From: CAISIP01 sp037968655
GTDB taxonomy: Bacteria; Pseudomonadota; Gammaproteobacteria; Burkholderiales; Burkholderiaceae_C
NCBI GenBank assembly: GCA_037968655.1
Contig: JBBKVW010000080.1
Location: 1-5,051, forward strand
Length of the DNA stretch: 5,051 nt
Reading direction: 5' to 3'
Shown: one piece after another, positions 1 to 5,051 of the stretch
How the letters are laid out: every line of letters begins with the position of its first letter
How positions within the stretch are numbered: the stretch's first letter is position 1
Translations under genes and position numbers: made by a program
Notes under the pieces: model-generated
What the model was told of the DNA's origin: nothing
Databases searched by the model: none
Seen by the model: the letters and a program-made list of their open reading frames with translations, nothing else

Positions 1-1603
1 TGCAGCCGACGCGGAGGTAGAGTCGTTCGACGGGCCGCCCCAAGAACGACTGCACCCCCTCGGGGGGCCAGGCGAAGCCTGGGCTGGGGGCTCAAGCAAG
101 CCCTTCGACGGGCCGCCCCAGGAACGACTGCACCCCCTCGGGGGGCCAGGCGAAGCCCGGGCAGGGGCGGCTGACCCGCCAACCAGCCAGGCCATGCGTC
201 TCAGTGGATTCGTATTGCTGCTGGAGGACCTGACACGCGATTTCGAACAGCAGTCGCTGCGCGAGCAACTGCTGCACGACATGATTGAAGGCAGCCGCAG
301 TTCGCTGGCCAACCAGCAGGCGGCGCTGGAAATGCTGGAGTTGGCGGACAACGACGCGCCCATGCGCGAGCGCTTCATGGCCGTGGTGCGCGAAGAGTCC
401 CGGGTCATGCGCGAGCGGGTCAGCGATCTGGCCAGCAAGGCTGCCAGCGGCCTGAACACGCGCTGGCCGATGCAGGACATGCGGGGCAGCGACCTGGTCG
501 CCGCCGCCCTGCGCCGGATCGGAGACGGCGGCGAACTGCAGGCATCGGCCGGGCCGCTCGACCAGAGCCTGTGGCTGCGGATCGACAGCTTCTCGCTGCT
601 GCAGGCACTGGCCGGGCTGGCCGGGCGATTGCACCTGGAGCTCGGGCAGCAGCGCGTCGAACTGCGCCTGGCGGCCTCGGGCAGACATGCCCATCTGGAT
701 CTGGTCTGGCATGACAGCGTGATGAACACCGAGACGGCGATGTCCTGGGAGCTGGACCCGATCCGAATCGGCGGCCAAACCATGCAACTGACCGTACACG
801 AGGTGGTGGAGCGCCACGGCGGCGCGTTCTGGTTCGGACGCGATCGCACGCGCCATGAAGCATGGTTCCGATTTCTGCTGCCACTGGCCGATAGCCGACA
901 GGGCACTGTCCCGACCCGCGCAGCGCTGGCGCCCGAGGACAGCCGCCCGACCTTCTACGACTTCGATCTGTTCCAGAGTTCGGACATGGCGCGCGCACTG
1001 CATGATCGCCGGCTCGATGAACTGTCCTACACGGTTTTCGATACCGAGACCACCGGGCTCGATCCGTCGCGCGGCGACGAGATCATCCAGATCGGCGCAA
1101 CCCGCATCGTCAACGGCAAGCTCTTGCACCAGGAAGGATTCGAGCAACTGGTCGACCCGAAGCGGCCGGTGCCCGCCGCGTCAACCCGGATCCACGGCAT
1201 CACGCCCGACATGCTGCAGGGGCAGCCGGACATCGGGGCCGTGCTGCTCGCATTTCATGCCTACGCGCACGACACCGTGCTGGTGGCGCACAACGCAGCC
1301 TTCGACATGCGATTTCTGCAGCTCAAGGAGGCGACCAGCGGCGTGGTGTTCGACCAACCGGTGCTCGATACGCTGCTGCTGTCCGACCTGGTCCACCCGC
1401 TGCAGCCCTCGCACGCACTGGAGGCACTGGCGCAGCGCTTGGGAGTACAGATTGCCGGCCGCCACACAGCGCTGGGCGACGCGATCGTGACGGCGCAGGT
1501 GTTCCAGAAGCTGGTGCCACTATTGATGGACAAGGGCATCGTGACCCTGGGGCAGGCAAGGCAGGCGGCGCAAAAGAGCCGCTTTGCCCGCGTGCAGTAT
1601 TGA
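1..1603 (+). CDS. DnaQ-type 3'-5' exonuclease with degenerate sensor-kinase-like N-terminal region; 5'-partial
   Basis: The reading frame (first full codon at position 2) has no stop back to the left edge, so the N-terminus lies outside the window; 533 residues are visible. The C-terminal part (about 344-520) is a DEDDh exonuclease: DTETTG with D347 and E349 (Exo I), HNAAFD with D435 (Exo II), and HTALGD with H488 and D493 (Exo III). It should hydrolyse DNA or RNA 3' ends using two metal ions. Before it come the last strand of a PAS-like fold (SGFVLLLEDLT), a helical HisKA-like stretch (about 86-145) lacking a proper H-box, and a worn HATPase-like domain ending in FRFLLPLA. From family memory, such fusions run near 700 residues, with membrane segments and a PAS domain at the N-terminus. 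The ATG at 194 would cut the PAS fold and has only a weak AGG before it, so I reject it as the true start. Residues 9-56 or so are encoded by two inserted repeats. The signalling role is inferred; the nuclease assignment is secure. Confidence -1.
   Translation, partial: AADAEVESFDGPPQERLHPLGGPGEAWAGGSSKPFDGPPQERLHPLGGPGEARAGAADPPTSQAMRLSGFVLLLEDLTRDFEQQSLREQLLHDMIEGSRSSLANQQAALEMLELADNDAPMRERFMAVVREESRVMRERVSDLASKAASGLNTRWPMQDMRGSDLVAAALRRIGDGGELQASAGPLDQSLWLRIDSFSLLQALAGLAGRLHLELGQQRVELRLAASGRHAHLDLVWHDSVMNTETAMSWELDPIRIGGQTMQLTVHEVVERHGGAFWFGRDRTRHEAWFRFLLPLADSRQGTVPTRAALAPEDSRPTFYDFDLFQSSDMARALHDRRLDELSYTVFDTETTGLDPSRGDEIIQIGATRIVNGKLLHQEGFEQLVDPKRPVPAASTRIHGITPDMLQGQPDIGAVLLAFHAYAHDTVLVAHNAAFDMRFLQLKEATSGVVFDQPVLDTLLLSDLVHPLQPSHALEALAQRLGVQIAGRHTALGDAIVTAQVFQKLVPLLMDKGIVTLGQARQAAQKSRFARVQY
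26..90 (+). repeat. 65-bp GC-rich palindromic repeat, copy 1 (inside the exonuclease gene)
   Basis: This is the first of four same-direction copies that begin TTCGMCGGGCCGCCCCA and end near CTGGGGG. It contains a perfect 6-bp stem CCAGGC-GAA-GCCTGG at 68-82 and a C5/G5 hairpin at 55-67. A CCCCA/TGGGG pairing (38-42 with 85-89) could close both into a branched structure. It is read in frame as FDGPPQERLHPLGGPGEA. It shares the left flank AGTCG (21-25) with copy 3. Confidence -1.
104..168 (+). repeat. 65-bp GC-rich palindromic repeat, copy 2 (inside the exonuclease gene)
   Basis: It starts 78 bp after copy 1, which is exactly 26 codons, so both copies are translated in the same frame. It differs from copy 1 at four positions, one of which (CCT to CCC) breaks a pair in the CCAGGC/GCCTGG stem. 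It shares the left flank CCC with copy 4. Confidence -1.
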
Positions 1604-1695
1604 TTCCACAGTTCTGGCATAGCCGCAACCGCCGCGCCAATCCTGCGCAAGGCCACTGCGCCAAGCCTTGTCCCGCGCGCGAGATCGCTCAGTCG

Positions 1696-1760
1696 TTCGC
1701 CGGGCCGCCCCAAGAACGATTGCACCCCCTTGGGGGGCCAGGCGAAGCCTGGACTGGGGG
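1696..1760 (+). repeat. 65-bp GC-rich palindromic repeat, copy 3 (intergenic)
   Basis: It differs from copy 1 at four positions and from copy 4 at one. It keeps the CCAGGC-GAA-GCCTGG stem and the C-run/G-run hairpin. It lies 92 bp past the exonuclease stop, between two convergent genes, where such hairpins might slow transcription or protect mRNA 3' ends. No U-tract follows, so it is not a standard terminator. Confidence -1.
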
Positions 1761-1769
1761 CATAGACCC

Positions 1770-1834
1770 TTCGCCGGGCCGCCCCAAGAACGATTGCACC
1801 CCCTCGGGGGGCCAGGCGAAGCCTGGACTGGGGG
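1770..1834 (+). repeat. 65-bp GC-rich palindromic repeat, copy 4 (intergenic)
   Basis: It starts 74 bp after copy 3, a spacing not divisible by 3, as expected where no reading frame must be kept. It is 64 of 65 identical to copy 3, with the one change in the C-run/G-run hairpin loop. It ends 19 bp from the stop codon of the SPOR-like gene on the opposite strand, so it lies just downstream of the minus-strand operon. Confidence -1.
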
Positions 1835-1853
1835 TGACAAGCCTTGTGTCGAC

Positions 1854-2534
1854 TCAGGAGCAGGGCCGCAATGACTTGCCAGCCAGATGCGGCCGCAGCT
1901 GGTCCAATCGCGCGCGCAAGGCGTCGTCCACGGGTGTGATGCGCAACATGTTGGCTTGCACTTCGGCGCCATCGGGCACCACATGCGCGGTGCGAACGCC
2001 GCGCTTGGCCAGTTCGGCCATCTCGGCACTGGCCCTCTCCTGCGACGGGAAACCACCCAACGAAAGGCCGGGCGCCAGCGCCGAATCCTTCAGCGACTCG
2101 ACGCGCAGCCCCAGCGCCACCAACTCGGCGCGCTTCTTGGCCAGCGCCTGGGCGTCCGGGTACTTGCCCATGTAGATGATCCAGCGCGTTGGCACGCTTA
2201 CTTCGTTGATCGACCAGGTGCCCGCAGGAAGAATGCCCTGTGCGCTCTGGCGCAGTTGCTCGGACTGGGCCTCGTCCAATGGTCCCGCCTGCAGGCAACT
2301 GGCGTTCGTGTCTGCCGCCTGGGCCTGCGCCGCATTCGGTGCATCGGCCGCACGCGCCGCGTCGTTCGACACGATGCGCAGCCGTTCGGGATGTATCTGC
2401 TGTTTCAATCGCTCTGGTTCGCCCTGGTGCGCCGGGCCATAGCCGTAGACCCGCAACATGTCGTTGGACCAGGCAAAGTAGCCCGCATTGAGCAGAACCA
2501 GCAACAGGACCAGCAGGCGCAGCACCGGCGGCAA
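1854..2534 (-). CDS. Membrane-anchored SPOR-like domain protein
   Basis: This 226-residue protein has one hydrophobic helix at residues 5-20 (VLRLLVLLLVLLNAGYF region) and no cleavage site, so it is probably a single-pass inner-membrane protein with its bulk in the periplasm. An Ala-rich linker (about 58-78) leads to a C-terminal region (about 80-200). There CLQAGPL, WIIYMGKYPDAQALAKK and LSLGGFPSQERASAEM fit the SPOR fold, which in known members binds denuded septal peptidoglycan glycan. The match is by pattern, so this is SPOR-like rather than proven SPOR. The start is uncertain: TTG at 2534 directly follows the birA stop TGA, and a GTG at 2525 would give a start (VLRLL) closer to what I recall of relatives. 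No clear Shine-Dalgarno is seen, so translation is probably coupled to birA. It is last in the SET-birA-SPOR operon and converges on the exonuclease gene. Confidence -1.
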   Translation of the reverse strand: MPPVLRLLVLLLVLLNAGYFAWSNDMLRVYGYGPAHQGEPERLKQQIHPERLRIVSNDAARAADAPNAAQAQAADTNASCLQAGPLDEAQSEQLRQSAQGILPAGTWSINEVSVPTRWIIYMGKYPDAQALAKKRAELVALGLRVESLKDSALAPGLSLGGFPSQERASAEMAELAKRGVRTAHVVPDGAEVQANMLRITPVDDALRARLDQLRPHLAGKSLRPCS

Positions 2535-3386
2535 TCAGCGCGGGTCTGCGCGTGCGCCGTCCGGACGCACGCTGACTTCGGCACTGGTGACTAGCTTCAT
2601 ACCGCTGGAAGTATGCACCAGCAGGGCGCCCTGGGCGTTGACACCGCCGGCAATGCCCTGCACGCCGTCACTGAGCAGGACCGGCCGATTGCGCAGCACG
2701 TCACGCTCGGCAAATGCCGCATGAAAGGCGTCAAAACCCTGCGCTTCGAACAAGCGCAGGGTCTGCATCAGGGCCGGAGCCAGTTGCAGCATGAGGGCCG
2801 GTCCGTCGCTGGCCGGCAATAGCTCCTGCAAGCTGGCAGGCGGCGTGGACAGCCCGGTCGGATCGCGCGGCGCGATATTGATACCGATGCCCACCACCAC
2901 ATAACGCTGCTCGCCCATGCTGGTGGTTTCAATCAGAATGCCGGCCAGCTTGCGCTCCTGCAGCCAGATGTCATTGGGCCATTTCAGGCCCAGCGCCGGA
3001 TGCAGCGTGCGCGCCACGCCAACGCCAACGGCCAGCGAAAGCCCCAGCCAGTCGCGCGGCGCCATGGCCAGGCCGATCGAGAAGGTCAGCGCGGGCAGTC
3101 GGCTGTATGGCAGAGCGCCTGCAGCAGGGCCGGGGCTGTGCCAGTTGCGGCCCTGCCGACCCCGACCGGCGGTCTGATACTCGGCAATCAGCAAGGTCGG
3201 TGACGGGCGCCCGCTGCGGGCACGGCGCATCAGCTCGGAGTTGGTCGAGTCAATGCTTGGCAGCACCTCGACCGCGCAATCGGGAACGATGGCGCCGAGC
3301 GCACGGGTCAGATCATCCGTGGGCCAGGACAACACCAGGTGCTGGCTTGGCAAATCGGTCGGCACAGAAAAATCAGCGGCGCTCAC
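2535..3386 (-). CDS. birA: Biotin-[acetyl-CoA-carboxylase] ligase (monofunctional)
   Basis: This cytosolic enzyme activates biotin with ATP to biotinyl-AMP and transfers it to the lysine of biotin carboxyl carrier protein for fatty-acid synthesis. The 283 residues show the whole catalytic core: STNSELM near 47-53, the adenylate-binding loop GRGRQGRNW (74-82), KWPND (135-139), KLAGILIE (146-153) and GIGIN (166-170). A C-terminal SH3-like cap ends with the typical AEVSVR. There is no N-terminal winged-helix DNA-binding domain, so it is a group I ligase and should not act as the biotin-operon repressor. The start is a GTG at 3386, 36 bp after the SET gene stop, without a clear Shine-Dalgarno. 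An in-frame TGA (the SET stop) limits any longer form to the short gap. It ends with TGA at 2537-2535, abutting the SPOR gene in the same frame. In Bordetella and relatives birA is followed by coaX, which is absent here. Confidence -1.
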   Translation of the reverse strand: MSAADFSVPTDLPSQHLVLSWPTDDLTRALGAIVPDCAVEVLPSIDSTNSELMRRARSGRPSPTLLIAEYQTAGRGRQGRNWHSPGPAAGALPYSRLPALTFSIGLAMAPRDWLGLSLAVGVGVARTLHPALGLKWPNDIWLQERKLAGILIETTSMGEQRYVVVGIGINIAPRDPTGLSTPPASLQELLPASDGPALMLQLAPALMQTLRLFEAQGFDAFHAAFAERDVLRNRPVLLSDGVQGIAGGVNAQGALLVHTSSGMKLVTSAEVSVRPDGARADPR

Positions 3387-3422
3387 GATGCAGCCACGCC
3401 GGCACTCAGGAATGCGGAGCGC

Positions 3423-3902
3423 TCAGCGGCTGCGCCGCTTGGGTGCCAGCAGGGTGCCGCGGCACTGCCTGGCGCCACACCAGCAAGGGTATTCGGCCTT
3501 GAGCTTGGGCGTGTAGCGCTCGTCGATGATCAGGCCGTAGTCGTAATTGAGCTCTTCGCCGGCGGCGATATTGCGCAGCGCCTTGATGAAAACCCGGCCG
3601 CCGTCTTCGTCGGCTTCGCAATTGGGATCGCAGGAGTGGTTGATCCAGCGCGAGGAGTTGCCGCCAAACAGCGCATCGATGACCCGCTTCTCGTCGATGT
3701 GGAAATAAAAGGTGTGGTTGGGGTCCTTGGGGTCATGCGGATGGCGTCGCTGCGCCTCCGGCCAGCTGATGATGGCGCCCACGTATTCGATGATGGTCTC
3801 GCCTTCGGGCAGTTCCTGCAGCGCGAAAACGCCCTTACCATGCACCCCGGAGCGACGGGTCTGAATGCGGCGCTGGTCGCTGATGGGCTGTTTTTTTGAC
3901 AC
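3423..3902 (-). CDS. Small SET-domain protein-lysine methyltransferase
   Basis: This is a 159-residue protein consisting of little more than a SET domain plus a cysteine post-SET motif. Visible motifs are RRSGVHGKGVFA (16-27, S-adenosylmethionine loop), IIEYVGAII (37-45), the pseudoknot motif NHSCDPN (88-94), ELNYDYG (117-123, with the catalytic Tyr region) and CWCGARQCRG (140-149). In the last motif three cysteines, with one from the NHSC loop, would bind zinc. The family methylates lysine side chains of proteins using S-adenosylmethionine; the bacterial substrate is unknown here. Short basic ends (KK near the N-terminus, KRRSR at the C-terminus) could contact nucleic acid or a nucleoid protein, which is inference. 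The start is a GTG at 3902 with no good Shine-Dalgarno; codons 2-4 contain a run of seven A. It is the first gene of the minus-strand operon, divergent from topB by about 100 bp. Family assignment is firm and no key motif is missing. Confidence -1.
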   Translation of the reverse strand: MSKKQPISDQRRIQTRRSGVHGKGVFALQELPEGETIIEYVGAIISWPEAQRRHPHDPKDPNHTFYFHIDEKRVIDALFGGNSSRWINHSCDPNCEADEDGGRVFIKALRNIAAGEELNYDYGLIIDERYTPKLKAEYPCWCGARQCRGTLLAPKRRSR

Positions 3903-3922
3903 GTCGAAAAATTTGGTAATGT
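3896..3922 (+). promoter_or_regulatory. Candidate sigma-70 promoter for topB
   Basis: A perfect TTGACA (3896-3901) is followed after 15 bp by TAATGT (3917-3922), preceded by TG at 3914-3915 as in extended -10 promoters. The spacer is short and the -10 weak, so this is tentative. The -35 overlaps the start codon of the divergent SET gene. A start near 3929 would place the hairpin and the alternating tract in the topB leader. Confidence -1.
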
Positions 3923-3932
3923 GAACTCGGAT

Positions 3933-3954
3933 GGGCGCGCGCAGGTGCGCGCCC
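3933..3954. other. GC-rich inverted repeat (8-bp stem) in the divergent control region
   Basis: GGGCGCGC (3933-3940) and GCGCGCCC (3947-3954) are perfect inverted copies around a 6-base loop. There is no T-run after it on either strand, so it is not a typical terminator. It could act as a leader hairpin or an operator for a dimeric regulator; no function can be assigned. Confidence -1.
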
Positions 3955-3957
3955 GCC

Positions 3958-3981
3958 TGTGTGTGCGCGTATGCGTGCGCG
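3958..3981. other. 24-bp perfect alternating pyrimidine/purine tract (Z-DNA candidate)
   Basis: From T3958 to G3981 every base alternates pyrimidine and purine, as twelve TG, CG or TA steps (seven TG/CG steps, then TA, then four more). Such tracts are the known sequence class for left-handed DNA under negative supercoiling. It lies 21 bp before the topB start codon. Confidence -1.
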
Positions 3982-4002
3982 AAGAACCCGGATTGTAGTC
4001 AG

Positions 4003-5051
<1,049 letters not shown>

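Larger units (their letters stand above)
1662..1847. repeat. 10-bp direct repeats flanking the intergenic repeat pair
   Basis: CAAGCCTTGT occurs at 1662-1671 and again, identical and same-direction, at 1838-1847, on either side of repeat copies 3 and 4. The left copy is 19 bp from the pair's AGTCG boundary and the right copy is 3 bp from the end. They could be a target-site duplication or chance. The CAAG/CTTG core is itself self-complementary. Confidence -1.

Noticed and set aside
92..1147. Long minus-strand open frame opposite the exonuclease
   Set aside because: It is a shadow of high-GC codon use. The plus frame carries all three exonuclease motifs, and this frame has no recognisable domain.
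194..1603. Complete exonuclease gene starting at the ATG at 194
   Set aside because: The same frame is open to the left edge, the ATG falls inside a conserved PAS-type strand, and only a weak AGG precedes it. A 5'-partial gene fits better.
1648..1670. CAAGGC/GCCTTG inverted repeat after the exonuclease stop as a terminator
   Set aside because: The 6-bp stem has an 11-base loop and no T-run, which is too weak to call.
26..1834. CRISPR array
   Set aside because: There are only two tandem copies per site, spacers are 9 and 13 bp, units are 65 bp, and no cas genes are present.
1696..1834. Intrinsic terminator between the convergent genes
   Set aside because: The hairpins are strong but no T-run follows on either strand, so only a repeat is claimed.
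1600..2175. Plus-strand open frame through the intergenic repeats
   Set aside because: It overlaps the SPOR gene antisense, has no domain, and depends on stop-free repeats.
1261..2298. Minus-strand open frame crossing the exonuclease end, the repeats and the SPOR gene
   Set aside because: It overlaps two supported genes in other frames and is long only because the repeats lack stops.

Overview
This window is high-GC DNA with the gene complement and codon use of a betaproteobacterium, most likely order Burkholderiales (Comamonadaceae or a relative). The evidence is the style of the BirA and SPOR genes, the compact SET methyltransferase, and the GC-rich stop-free repeats. The genus cannot be fixed from the sequence alone.

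Layout, left to right. (1) Positions 1-1603 (+) hold the 3' part of a gene for a DEDDh 3'-5' exonuclease (DnaQ/epsilon type) fused behind a degenerate sensor-kinase-like region. Its reading frame is open to the left edge and runs straight through two copies of a 65-bp GC-rich repeat. (2) Positions 1604-1853 separate two convergent genes and hold two more copies of the same repeat. (3) Positions 3902-1854 (-) hold three tightly packed genes: a small SET-domain protein methyltransferase, birA (biotin-protein ligase without the repressor domain) and a membrane-anchored SPOR-like protein. All three start with non-ATG codons and lie in one reading frame, and birA and the SPOR gene are separated by a single TGA. 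(4) Positions 3903-4002 are a divergent control region with an 8-bp GC hairpin, a perfect 24-bp alternating pyrimidine/purine tract and candidate promoters for both directions. (5) From 4003 (+), topB (DNA topoisomerase III) runs off the right edge just after its catalytic tyrosine.

The chromosomal genes are ordinary housekeeping or maintenance genes. The most unusual content is the repeat family. It has four same-direction copies in two tandem pairs. One pair lies in frame inside a protein-coding gene with spacing divisible by 3. The other pair lies in an intergenic gap with spacing not divisible by 3. The repeat has no stop codon in any of six frames and can fold into hairpins, so it resembles a palindromic element able to insert in genes. 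No CRISPR array, tRNA, rRNA, transposase or phage gene was seen.
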